Notes under the pieces: generated by a model
Databases searched by the model: none
The model's input: the letters and a program-made list of their open reading frames with translations, nothing else
What the model was told of the DNA's origin: nothing
Assembly (NCBI GenBank): GCA_021443045.1
Contig: JABUUT010000001.1
Location: 1 to 33,635, forward strand
Source of the DNA: Fibrobacteraceae bacterium
Lineage (GTDB): Bacteria > Fibrobacterota > Fibrobacteria > Fibrobacterales > Fibrobacteraceae
Reading direction: 5' to 3'
Length of the DNA: 33,635 nucleotides
Program-made: the position numbers and the translations under genes
In this document: in pieces, positions 24,378 through 32,791 of the stretch
Layout: the number at the start of each line of letters is the position of its first letter
Numbering within the stretch: position 1 is the first letter of the stretch

Positions 24378-26768
24378 ATGGTAGCCTCCGATGCCCCCAA
24401 AAAATTTACCAAGCCTCAATGGGCTAAGTTTTTTTTGTGGGTGGCTCTCCATGGTTTTGTTGTTTTTTTTGCCTTTTACCTATGGCCACTAAAAATCAAT
24501 CAAGATTTATTTTCAATTTTGCCCGAATCGGCAGAACTTAAAGAAATAGCCTCCGCAGAACGGGAACTTTCGGCCAGAACCCTTTCTAAAATTAATTTAT
24601 TTGTTGGCCACCAAGACTTTGATATTGCAAAAAAAGCGGCAAACTGTTTAGAAGCCGAATTTTCAAGCGACAGTTCCTTTGAAGATTTTAGATTAAAAAT
24701 TGAAGAAAATGATTTAAACGAGCTTAAAGACTTTATCTACTCATACCGATACAGCCTGCAAGGAAGTCGTTTTGCAGAAGAACTCGCCAATGGAACTACG
24801 GCTTTAGAAGAGGAAGCTTTGCAGCGGACTTTTGGAGCCTTTTCAATTTCTAATCTAAGCCACATCGAAGAAGACCCTTTTTTACTTTCGGAGCGGGCCT
24901 TTGACAGGCTCACACTCCACTCCCCCTTAATCCCCAAAAACCTAACCCTAAAGGAAAACTACCTGGTTGCCAAAAATTTTGTAGATTCAGCCACCACGGG
25001 AGACACCCTTTCTCGCCAATTTATTTTTGTATCAGCAACCTTATCACAGTCGGTTTCTTCTTTTGCCAGCGACAATCATGTACTGGCAAAACTAGAAAAC
25101 AAAATAGATTCCCTAGAAAAAAAATGGCCAGGACTTGTGGTGGCTAAATCGGGAGTGCCCTTTCACAGTTTTGAAAGTTCCCGCAACGCACAGGGCGAAA
25201 TCCTTTGGATTTCCGGCGTTTCGATTTTTGCCATTCTGATACTGCTTCTGTATGTGTTCAAAACGCCGCTTCCGATAGGGGTTACCATCGGATCCCTGTG
25301 CGTTGCCTTAATTTCTGCCATGTGTGGCACTTGGGCCATCTTTAGACAAATTCATATCTTCACCTTTGTTTTTGGAACCACGGTTATAGGCATAGGCATA
25401 GACTATTCCCTACATTTTTGGATCCACCATAAATTTGAACTGGGCAATGCCCAAAAGCGTATTTTTAAAAGCCTCTCCCTAGGCTTCTTAACCACCCTCA
25501 TCAGCTATGCCACATTAACTCTTTCCAATTTTCCCCTACTTCAGCAAATGGCCGCTTTTGCTTCCATAGGTCTTGCCAGTGTCTATTTAACCACCAACCT
25601 CATATACCCTCAAATAGCCCCTAAGAAAAATAGCATTTCCAAGGCACCGCTTTTTATTCCCAACCAATTTTTATCATTCTACAAGAGAATCAATCAAATG
25701 CCCAGGGCTTTAACTATTGCCATATCGATTATATTCATAGCATCCATGATTCCTGGTTTTATACGCCTTCACGTTCAAACCGACCTGCAAAGTCTTTACA
25801 AAATGTCAAACACCCTTTTGCAAGGCGAAAAACTAAGCAACCAAATTCTCGACTTTGGCTCATCGGGGTTCTACTTTATTATCAAAGGCGCCACTCCCCA
25901 AGAAGTTCTAGAAACAGAAGAAATTTTAACAGACCAACTTTTTAAAGAGGTTGCCGATTCTTCCCTCAAAAATTTTATAGCCACTTCTCTTTATATTCCT
26001 TCCCAAAAATCCCAATTACAATCTTTCCAACTGGCAAAAGAAAAACTGTTACCAAACGCCCAAAATCTTCTTTTAAACCTTGGTTTCAACAACGATGAAC
26101 AATTTAGGGCATCGCTAGACTCCAACCCTTCCCTGCTCACTCCCGACACCCATTTGCCAAAGCAATGGAAAGAACTGCTACACTCCCTTTGGCTAGGTAA
26201 AATTCAAGATTTTAAACAAGACTCCGCTTATTACAGCGTGGTTATGCCCCTTCATGTAAAAAATGTAGATAAAATAAAAAGTTTGCCTCAACAGCTAAAC
26301 AAGCCTTCTCAAATTTTTTCCGTGGACAAAATGGGCGAAATCAACAAGACACTCACCCACCTTTCACAAGCGGCCCTCCGCCTTGTTCTTGTAGTCTACA
26401 TTCTAATTTTTGCCCTATTAGCCTTTGTCTATAACCCCGTAGACGCCTTCCGCATTATTCGTGCACCCCTTTTGGCAACAGCCCTTACCGCCTCCATTTT
26501 TGGCTACTGCAACATTCCCTTTAACATCTTTGCCGTGTCGGGAATTATTCTTATTCTTGGCATTGGCATTGACTATTCCCTTTTCTTTAAAGAAGGCTTT
26601 AAAGGCCCCTCCATTACCACCCTCTCCATTCTAGTTTCTGCAGCCACCACCATTTTTTCATTTGGAACTTTAGCCTTTAGCAGTTTTACTCCTGTATTCA
26701 GCCTTGGTCTTGCCGTATTTATAGGCATTTTAGCCAGCCTCCTTTTAGCACCCCTTTCAAGAAACTAG
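24378..26768 (+). CDS. apeM: MMPL/RND-type exporter of the aryl polyene cluster (ApeM-like)
   Basis: A 796-residue member of the MMPL branch of RND transporters. The layout is one helix (about 17-38), a large periplasmic domain, a bundle of five or six helices with GIGIDYSLHFWIHHKF, a second helix and periplasmic domain (about 440-670), and a final bundle with LGIGIDYSLFFKE. The repeated GIGIDYS motif in each half carries the aspartate expected to use the proton gradient. AAGGAAG precedes the ATG. Placed between LolA-like and lipoprotein genes, it should extract the pigment lipid from the inner membrane. It is somewhat more AT-rich than the ketosynthase genes. Confidence 0.9.
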   Translation: MVASDAPKKFTKPQWAKFFLWVALHGFVVFFAFYLWPLKINQDLFSILPESAELKEIASAERELSARTLSKINLFVGHQDFDIAKKAANCLEAEFSSDSSFEDFRLKIEENDLNELKDFIYSYRYSLQGSRFAEELANGTTALEEEALQRTFGAFSISNLSHIEEDPFLLSERAFDRLTLHSPLIPKNLTLKENYLVAKNFVDSATTGDTLSRQFIFVSATLSQSVSSFASDNHVLAKLENKIDSLEKKWPGLVVAKSGVPFHSFESSRNAQGEILWISGVSIFAILILLLYVFKTPLPIGVTIGSLCVALISAMCGTWAIFRQIHIFTFVFGTTVIGIGIDYSLHFWIHHKFELGNAQKRIFKSLSLGFLTTLISYATLTLSNFPLLQQMAAFASIGLASVYLTTNLIYPQIAPKKNSISKAPLFIPNQFLSFYKRINQMPRALTIAISIIFIASMIPGFIRLHVQTDLQSLYKMSNTLLQGEKLSNQILDFGSSGFYFIIKGATPQEVLETEEILTDQLFKEVADSSLKNFIATSLYIPSQKSQLQSFQLAKEKLLPNAQNLLLNLGFNNDEQFRASLDSNPSLLTPDTHLPKQWKELLHSLWLGKIQDFKQDSAYYSVVMPLHVKNVDKIKSLPQQLNKPSQIFSVDKMGEINKTLTHLSQAALRLVLVVYILIFALLAFVYNPVDAFRIIRAPLLATALTASIFGYCNIPFNIFAVSGIILILGIGIDYSLFFKEGFKGPSITTLSILVSAATTIFSFGTLAFSSFTPVFSLGLAVFIGILASLLLAPLSRN

Positions 26769-26774
26769 TTTCTT

Positions 26775-26782
26775 TCTATATT
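26775..26782 (+). promoter_or_regulatory. TCTATATT box just before the DUF3261-like lipoprotein gene
   Basis: A third copy of the octamer seen in the divergent region, only 7 bp before the ATG at 26790. If used as a -10 box it would produce an almost leaderless mRNA. The gap has no Shine-Dalgarno sequence. Confidence 0.25.
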
Positions 26783-26789
26783 TTTTTCA

Positions 26790-27374
26790 ATGAAGTTTTT
26801 TTGGGTATTGTCGACTGTACTGCCATTTCTTTTGCTTGCCTCCTGCACCAGCAAAAGTATCCGCAGTCATTTTGCACCAGTTTACCTTACTAACGACAAA
26901 TCCATTTCTATTCTGCCCGTAAACGCCACCGCCCATTTGGGCCAAAGCACCCAACATTTAGAAGGCCAGTACGGCGAAAAAAGTTTTACAGCCGACGCCT
27001 ACATTGATGCCTCCGATTCTAGCTTTGATATTTTTATTGCCAGCGGATTTGGAACCACCCTAGCCCAACTCCGCTACACCCAAGACTCCGTTTCTTTTAC
27101 AAGCTCTGTTTTTGACACAAAAAAAATGCAAGCCGAATATGTTATTGCCGATTTTCAAATCTGTTTTGCAGATGCCCAACTTTTAAAAAATCACTTTGCC
27201 TCTTTTGGGCTTACTTTTGAAGAAACCCCAGGGGGAAACCCAGCAGCCCAAGACTTTGAACGCAAAATATACGATGATAAAAATTTGATTATGACTGTGA
27301 CTAAAAAAAACAACCAGTTAAAATTAATCAATTCTCTTAGAAACTATTCCTACCTCATTACGGTTTCGCAATGA
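26790..27374 (+). CDS. apeN: Outer-membrane lipoprotein, DUF3261/ApeN-like
   Basis: A 194-residue lipoprotein with the signal sequence MKFFWVLSTVLPFLLLASC, lipobox LLASC and lipidated Cys19. The mature part is beta-rich and contains ATAHLGQSTQHLEGQYGEKSF and DIFIASGFGTTLAQLRY, matching the general pattern of the DUF3261 proteins found between the exporter and the ketosynthase in aryl polyene clusters. No ribosome binding site precedes the ATG. It probably receives the pigment lipid at the outer membrane, in the way LolB does for lipoproteins; this is by analogy. Its stop overlaps the next start by 4 bp (ATGA). Confidence 0.8.
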   Translation: MKFFWVLSTVLPFLLLASCTSKSIRSHFAPVYLTNDKSISILPVNATAHLGQSTQHLEGQYGEKSFTADAYIDASDSSFDIFIASGFGTTLAQLRYTQDSVSFTSSVFDTKKMQAEYVIADFQICFADAQLLKNHFASFGLTFEETPGGNPAAQDFERKIYDDKNLIMTVTKKNNQLKLINSLRNYSYLITVSQ

Positions 27375-28567
27375 CCACACGCCCATTGTACATCAAGGAT
27401 TTTGGATTTCGTTGCATTCTGGGCAGCAGAAGTGACGTATTGTTTGATAAATTAAAAAACGGCATTCGAGGCAACATGGAACTTCAAGACTTTGCAGGTT
27501 CCATGAAATACGCGGCCACCATACCTGCAAATTCTCTTGCCCCCATTAACAACCCCATTTTTGACAACCGAGTCAATCGCCTTACCAAAGCGGCCTTAGA
27601 CACCATGGACTCTTCTATACGCGAAGCGATCCAACACTATGGAGCAAGTCGCATTGGCATATTCCTGGGCTCCTGCGACAACGGATCTGAAGCCAGCCTT
27701 GAAGCCCTTAAAGTTTTTCAAGATTCAGGCACATTTCCTCAAGGCTACAAACTCGACTACCAGAGGGCCGATTTTCCGGCACAGTACATTGCCAAGCGTT
27801 ACGGCATTACAGGCATAATGCAAGTCCACTCCACCGCATGCGCCTCCAGTGCCAGTGCCTTTGTTTCGGCAAGAAATAATATTTATGCGGGAGTCTGCGA
27901 CGCCGCCATTGTTGGCGGCGTAGATATAGCCTCTTTACCTGTGGTTCTTGGTTTTGCTTCATTAGAAGCTATGTCAGATATGCCCACAAACCCCTTTAGC
28001 AAAAATCGTTCAGGTCTTACTCTTGGTGATGCCGCAGCCTATTTTCTTGTAACCCGAGATCAAGTGACCGAACTTTCTGTGGAAGGCCTCGGTGAAAGTG
28101 CCGACGCCGACCATATTACCGCCCCTAGAGCCGACGGTCTAGGGGCAGTGCAGACCATGAAAGCGGCTCTTCAAGATGCAAACATGGATGCAGGCGACGT
28201 TTGTTACATAAACCTCCATGGCACAGGCACCCGTTTAAACGATGCCATGGAAAGTCGAGCCGTAAACGCGCTGTTTGGACCAAACACCCCAGCCAGTTCA
28301 ACCAAGGCCCTAACAGGGCACACGCTGGGAGCCGCCGGTGCGTTAGAAGCCGCCTTCTGTTGTCTTGCCTTAAGCAACGATGAAGGCTTTATGCCAGCCC
28401 ATCTTTTTGATGGTGTCGTGGATGACGAACTTCCAGAGGTTCGCTTGGTTAAGCCCCTAGAAAAAATGAAAAACAACTCCAAAGGAGAACGGATTGCCAT
28501 TTCCAATTCCTTTGCCTTTGGAGGTTGCAACGTTTCCTTGGTTATCCGCTCCAGCAAAAAATTTTAA
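27371..28567 (+). CDS. apeO: Beta-ketoacyl-ACP synthase ApeO-like
   Basis: A 398-residue thiolase-fold ketosynthase with a complete catalytic triad: Cys157 in HSTACASSAS, His283 in NLHGTGT and His317 in LTGHTLGAAG. The C-terminal NSFAFGGCNVSLV block is also present. It performs decarboxylative condensation of malonyl-ACP with the growing chain. In the studied Xenorhabdus system ApeO works with the chain-length-factor-like ApeC, whose homolog here is encoded 11 kb away on the opposite arm. The start overlaps the lipoprotein gene by 4 bp. Confidence 0.92.
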   Translation: MTTRPLYIKDFGFRCILGSRSDVLFDKLKNGIRGNMELQDFAGSMKYAATIPANSLAPINNPIFDNRVNRLTKAALDTMDSSIREAIQHYGASRIGIFLGSCDNGSEASLEALKVFQDSGTFPQGYKLDYQRADFPAQYIAKRYGITGIMQVHSTACASSASAFVSARNNIYAGVCDAAIVGGVDIASLPVVLGFASLEAMSDMPTNPFSKNRSGLTLGDAAAYFLVTRDQVTELSVEGLGESADADHITAPRADGLGAVQTMKAALQDANMDAGDVCYINLHGTGTRLNDAMESRAVNALFGPNTPASSTKALTGHTLGAAGALEAAFCCLALSNDEGFMPAHLFDGVVDDELPEVRLVKPLEKMKNNSKGERIAISNSFAFGGCNVSLVIRSSKKF

Positions 28568-28592
28568 AACCACCTAAAACCCATTCAGCACT

Positions 28593-29057
28593 ATGACCGA
28601 TTACAGCACAAAAGAATCCGTCGAGACCTTGGTTCCCCACAAAGGAAAGATGTTTCTTTTAAACCGCATTTCCAACTTTAGTTTGGAAAAACTGGAAATA
28701 GAAACCGAGGTGGACATTACCGACAAAGACCTATTCTACGACGAAGAACTGGGAGGCGTGCCTGCCTGGGTAGCCTTTGAATACATGGCCCAGAGCATTT
28801 CCGCCCTTTCTGGCATTTACGGGAAAACCCAGAACGAAAAACCCAAAGTGGGCTTTATCATGAGCGTTACCAGTTTTAAGGCCCACCGAAGCGTATTCAG
28901 CCTTGGAGAAACCGTAAAAATCAAAGTACACCAAACCATGCGCATGGACATGGCCGTTACTTTTGACGGAATGGCCTCCATAGGCAACGAAACCGTTGTT
29001 ACAGCAGTGTTAAATACAGTGGAAGTACCCGACCCCAAAAAAGCAGTGGGTCTATAA
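28593..29057 (+). CDS. apeP: Hotdog 3-hydroxyacyl-ACP dehydratase ApeP-like
   Basis: A 154-residue hotdog protein with the motif VETLVPHKGKMFLLNRI, where His16 is the probable catalytic residue, and GVPAWVAFEYMAQSISALSG for the central helix with its acidic residue. This matches the ApeP family of dehydratases, which remove water from 3-hydroxyacyl-ACP to create conjugated double bonds. A second dehydratase domain (ApeI-type) is fused to the ligase at 17717-20044, so both dehydratases known from aryl polyene pathways are present. No clear ribosome binding site is seen in the 25-bp gap before the ATG. Confidence 0.88.
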   Translation: MTDYSTKESVETLVPHKGKMFLLNRISNFSLEKLEIETEVDITDKDLFYDEELGGVPAWVAFEYMAQSISALSGIYGKTQNEKPKVGFIMSVTSFKAHRSVFSLGETVKIKVHQTMRMDMAVTFDGMASIGNETVVTAVLNTVEVPDPKKAVGL

Positions 29058-29075
29058 TTAACTAACTTTGGCATT

Positions 29076-29798
29076 ATGGAAAATCAAGTTCTCATTACTG
29101 GTGCCAGCGGAGGTATTGGTCAGGCTATTGCCCGTGCCGTAGCCAAAGCAGGATACACCGTTGTTGCACATTACAACCGAAACGCCGCTCCCGTAGAATC
29201 CCTTGCTCAGCAGATTCGCGCAGAAGGGGGCAACATTCGCCTATTGCAATTCGACATTTGCAATAGGGAACAATGCCAAGAAGTTCTAGAAAAAGACATT
29301 GCCGAAAACGGAACCTACTACGGCGTTGTTACCAATGCTGGAGTTTGTGCCGACATGGCTTTTCCTGCAATGACAGGAGAATACTGGGATAAGGTTATCA
29401 ACACCAACCTTAACGGATTTTTCAATGTGGTTCACCCCCTGGTAATGCCCATGTGCCGTAAAAAACGGGGCCGCATCATAACCATTTCTTCGGTTTCGGG
29501 AGTTATTGGAAATCGAGGACAAGTAAACTACAGTGCCTCCAAGGCCGGCCTCATTGGAGCTACCAAAGCCTTGGCCACAGAACTGGCCAGTCGAAACATT
29601 ACCGTAAACAGCGTGGCACCAGGCGTGATTGACACCGAAATGATTAAAGATGCTCCCATGGACATGATTCTTCCTGCCATTCCAATGAAACGCGTCGGCA
29701 AACCCGAAGAAGTGGCTGCCACCGTTGTATTCCTTCTTTCAGAAGGAGCCGCCTACATTACAAGGCAAGTGATTTCCGTAAATGGAGGCTTAGCCTAA
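29076..29798 (+). CDS. apeQ: 3-ketoacyl-ACP reductase (FabG family), ApeQ-like
   Basis: A 240-residue short-chain dehydrogenase. The cofactor-binding motif is TGASGGIG (8-15), the active site includes Ser139 in ISSVSG and Tyr152-x3-Lys156 in NYSASK, and NNAG is represented by TNAG (87-90). The C-terminal VNGGLA is standard for FabG. It reduces the 3-keto group after each condensation, probably with NADPH. Stop and next start share one base (TAATG), coupling it to the following ketosynthase. Confidence 0.92.
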   Translation: MENQVLITGASGGIGQAIARAVAKAGYTVVAHYNRNAAPVESLAQQIRAEGGNIRLLQFDICNREQCQEVLEKDIAENGTYYGVVTNAGVCADMAFPAMTGEYWDKVINTNLNGFFNVVHPLVMPMCRKKRGRIITISSVSGVIGNRGQVNYSASKAGLIGATKALATELASRNITVNSVAPGVIDTEMIKDAPMDMILPAIPMKRVGKPEEVAATVVFLLSEGAAYITRQVISVNGGLA

Positions 29799-31021
29799 TG
29801 CGCCGCGTCGTTGTTACTGGAGGTTCCTGCCTTTCTGCCCTGGGCTTTGAAACAGACGAAATTTTTGATAGTTTAAAAACTTTTAAAAATAAAGTTGTTC
29901 GCATGGATGCCTGGGACGTGTACACCCAAATGAACACCCGTTTGGCTTGCCCTGTAACTCAGGAATTGCCTGAATACCCCCGTAAAAAAATCCGCGGGTG
30001 TGGCCGTGTAGCCGTAATGGCCTTGGCATCTTCCCACAAAGCCGTTGAAATGGCGGGCTTAGCCGAAGATACCAGTATTCTTAAGTCGGGCCGCATGGGC
30101 GTTGCCTATGGTTCCAGCATGGGAAGCATCGATGCTCTAATAGATTTTTTTTCAATGCTTAAAACTTATGATTGCTCTGGCATTACAGCCACCAGCTACA
30201 TTAAGTCTATGCCACAAACCTGTGCTGTAAATATCAGCGTTTTCTTTGGGCTTACAGGCCGCCTTATTACCACAAACACCGCCTGCACCAGCGGTAGCCT
30301 TGCCATTGGCCAAGCCTACGAAGCCATTAAGTATGGCAAGCAGGATGTGATGATTGCAGGCGGTGCCGAAGAATTAAACCCAACGGAATCAGCCGTATTC
30401 GACACCCTTTTTGCCACCAGCACAAAAAATGAGCACCCGGAACTTTCTCCAGCCTCCTACGACAAAGATCGTGACGGCCTTGTGATTGGTGAAGGGGCTG
30501 GCACTCTAATTCTTGAGGAATACGAACACGCCAAAGCCAGAGGGGCCCACATTTACGCCGAGCTGGTTGGCTTTGGAAACAACACCGATGGCGACCACAT
30601 TACCCAGCCCAAAAAAGAAACCATGCAAATGGCGCTGGAATTAGCCATGGAAGATGCAGGCATTTCCCCGGAACAAATTGGATATGTCAATGGCCATGGC
30701 ACAGCCACACATCATGGCGACATTGCAGAATCCTGGGCCACCTACAACGCCTTTAAGGGCCGTTCCGTGCCTCTGTCCAGCCTCAAAAGTTACATTGGGC
30801 ACACCCTGGGTGCCTGTGGCGGCATAGAATCCTGGCTTTCCATCAACATGATGAATCGCAAATGGTTCAGCCCCAACTTGAATTTAAAGAACGTTGACCC
30901 CGAATGCGCTCCATTAGACTACATTACCGGTTATGGCCGCGAAATGGACGTGGAGTACATCATGAGCAACAATTTCGCCTTCGGCGGCATCAACACATCT
31001 CTAATTTTCAGGAAGGTGTAA
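29798..31021 (+). CDS. apeR: Beta-ketoacyl-ACP synthase (FabF type), ApeR-like
   Basis: A 407-residue ketosynthase with the full triad Cys163 (TNTACTSGS), His300 (NGHGTATHHGD) and His335 (YIGHTLGACGG), and the C-terminal NNFAFGGINTSLIF block. It is more FabF-like than the ApeO homolog 1.2 kb upstream. In the characterised Xenorhabdus pathway ApeR acts as a homodimer beside the ApeO:ApeC pair, so one enzyme may start and the other extend the chain. It is the last recognisable biosynthetic gene before three exported proteins. Confidence 0.92.
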   Translation: MRRVVVTGGSCLSALGFETDEIFDSLKTFKNKVVRMDAWDVYTQMNTRLACPVTQELPEYPRKKIRGCGRVAVMALASSHKAVEMAGLAEDTSILKSGRMGVAYGSSMGSIDALIDFFSMLKTYDCSGITATSYIKSMPQTCAVNISVFFGLTGRLITTNTACTSGSLAIGQAYEAIKYGKQDVMIAGGAEELNPTESAVFDTLFATSTKNEHPELSPASYDKDRDGLVIGEGAGTLILEEYEHAKARGAHIYAELVGFGNNTDGDHITQPKKETMQMALELAMEDAGISPEQIGYVNGHGTATHHGDIAESWATYNAFKGRSVPLSSLKSYIGHTLGACGGIESWLSINMMNRKWFSPNLNLKNVDPECAPLDYITGYGREMDVEYIMSNNFAFGGINTSLIFRKV

Positions 31022-31040
31022 AAGTCATAAAGGTTTTCTT

Positions 31041-31688
31041 ATGAAAAAAATTATCATACTGCTTTCCATACTAGTCGTGGCATCCTTTGCCAAAGAAAGG
31101 CCCGATTACATTCACAGTGCCTTTTTCTTTCAGCCCATATTGGGAATAAGTGCAGTCGATTACACCTATAAAGAAGAATACGGTGGCCACTACGAAAAAT
31201 CCAATTTTGAAGGTTGGGGCGTAGACGTTGGAATGAAAATCGGTGCCATTATTCGCAGTTTAGTGGCTCCCTATGCCACTTTTAGCTTCGCAAACCTTAG
31301 CGGAGACGCTCGATTTAAATATTTAGAAGCAGAAGTCAACGAAAAATACAGCGATGAAGTTTACCGATTCCTATTCGGCGGGGGCGTTGCCTTTTTTCCA
31401 TTCCGGAATCCGGAACACATTTTAAACGGAGGCTACATTGCCCTTTCTATAGGCATAGTCATTCAAACAGAAGGCGATGGCAAAGATATTGAGGGCTATC
31501 GCTACTCCTGTGATGGAGCCTCCCTTGCCGATGCTGGAACGCAGTACAAACTAGAATTAGGCAAGGTATGGAACATAGGAGACCTTTGGCATGCCGGTGT
31601 TATAGTCTCTTACGCCATAGACGAAATGGTCTCCAGCGAAGTTGATTCCCACTCTTTAGGGTTTGCCATAACCGTTCTTAGAAAATAA
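31041..31688 (+). CDS. Exported beta-rich protein, first of three tandem paralogs
   Basis: A 215-residue protein with a signal peptide (MKKIIILLSILVVASFA) and a mature part of short alternating strands typical of small outer-membrane barrels. It shares an ordered set of segments with the next two genes: FFFQPILGIS, a block ending VDVGMKIGAIIRSLVAPY, FGGGVAFFPFRNP followed by LNGGYIALSIG, YKLELGKVW, and the last strand LGFAITVLRK. AAAGG precedes the ATG and the gap to the ketosynthase gene is 19 bp, so it is probably in the ape mRNA. I do not recognise a named family. Outer-membrane location is inferred; a barrel scoring program or structure model would test it. Confidence 0.72.
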   Translation: MKKIIILLSILVVASFAKERPDYIHSAFFFQPILGISAVDYTYKEEYGGHYEKSNFEGWGVDVGMKIGAIIRSLVAPYATFSFANLSGDARFKYLEAEVNEKYSDEVYRFLFGGGVAFFPFRNPEHILNGGYIALSIGIVIQTEGDGKDIEGYRYSCDGASLADAGTQYKLELGKVWNIGDLWHAGVIVSYAIDEMVSSEVDSHSLGFAITVLRK

Positions 31689-31705
31689 AGGAACATTTTT
31701 GAATT

Positions 31706-32788
31706 ATGAAACAGATACTCCTTATTCTTTCTTTTGCTCTAGTCTGCTACGGCCAGGACTACGAATTCAACAACAGCTTTTCCGAAGACGTTCCAACAGA
31801 AACCTCAACAGAAAATTCAACCGAGTACTCATCGGAACCCTACCAAGCCCAGATTCCACAAAACGAAGTTTCTCAAGAGGACACTCCCCAAGCAGAACCT
31901 TCGCCAAAAGAATCAATCACTTACCAAAGTAATACCCCTCAGCCAACAGTAAACCCCATAGGCCTTCAAGAACATTCCACAATCAATGTGGAACAAACTA
32001 AGCCAGCCGAAAAAATAATTAACGGTGAGCGAAAAAAGCCCCACACCCACCATGGCTTTTACAACAGCGTTAGCGTAGGATACGCCTACACATCGGTTTC
32101 AAGCAAAAACACAGACAACGATTATTCCAAAGATATTACATACAGCTACAATTACAACACAGACCGTGAGCACACCTACAAAGGCAAAGAAGTGCATTAC
32201 TGGACTCGCGATATTGAAAAGTACGAATTTGAGGGAAATTCCTTTCCATACATGGAATTTAAATTTGGTGCAGCAGTAGCCAATTTAATTGCATTCCACA
32301 CCGTTTTTAACATTAACGCCTTTTTAGGAGACTGCGATTACAAAGACTACCACGAACGAAAAGACTTTGTTATTGACTACGAAAAAACGGTAAATGACAA
32401 TGGCACTGTCGACTCCATTCCCTATGCCACAGAAATTTCAAGATGGTTTGTAAATACAGACCGAGACATCGATGAAGATACCGATTATGCAGTGCATATA
32501 AGAACCACCTTAGGCTTTGGTTTTACGCTCTACCCCTTTATGGATAAGGTTCCTGCAATGGAAGGCTTCTTTTTAGGCGGTTCCATTGGCTTTACAGGCG
32601 GAGGAGCTGTAGATTATTTTATTTCCATGGGAACTACATATCAAGCTGAAATTGGAAAGGAATGGTGGGTTAGCGACAATCTTTCCCTAGGCATCGGTTT
32701 TCTCTACACCCGAATCAATACCAAATTTGAGGACTTTGATGGAACAGAAAATACCTTTGGCATAATGTTCCGCATTACAAGAGGGTAG
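31706..32788 (+). CDS. Exported beta-rich protein with a disordered linker, second paralog
   Basis: A 360-residue protein with a signal peptide (about 1-17, ending VCYG). Residues about 20-110 form a low-complexity Glu/Ser/Thr/Pro/Gln linker absent from its two neighbours. From about 112 on it matches them: GFYNSVSVGYAYTSV, FPYMEFKFGAAVANLIAFHTVF, LGFGFTLYPFMD followed by FFLGGSIGF, YQAEIGKEWWVSDNLSLGIGF, and the C-terminal FGIMFRITRG. The linker could span the periplasm or reach outward from the surface. AAAGGA lies 13 nt upstream of the ATG. Function unknown. Confidence 0.72.
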   Translation: MKQILLILSFALVCYGQDYEFNNSFSEDVPTETSTENSTEYSSEPYQAQIPQNEVSQEDTPQAEPSPKESITYQSNTPQPTVNPIGLQEHSTINVEQTKPAEKIINGERKKPHTHHGFYNSVSVGYAYTSVSSKNTDNDYSKDITYSYNYNTDREHTYKGKEVHYWTRDIEKYEFEGNSFPYMEFKFGAAVANLIAFHTVFNINAFLGDCDYKDYHERKDFVIDYEKTVNDNGTVDSIPYATEISRWFVNTDRDIDEDTDYAVHIRTTLGFGFTLYPFMDKVPAMEGFFLGGSIGFTGGGAVDYFISMGTTYQAEIGKEWWVSDNLSLGIGFLYTRINTKFEDFDGTENTFGIMFRITRG

Positions 32789-32791
32789 TCC

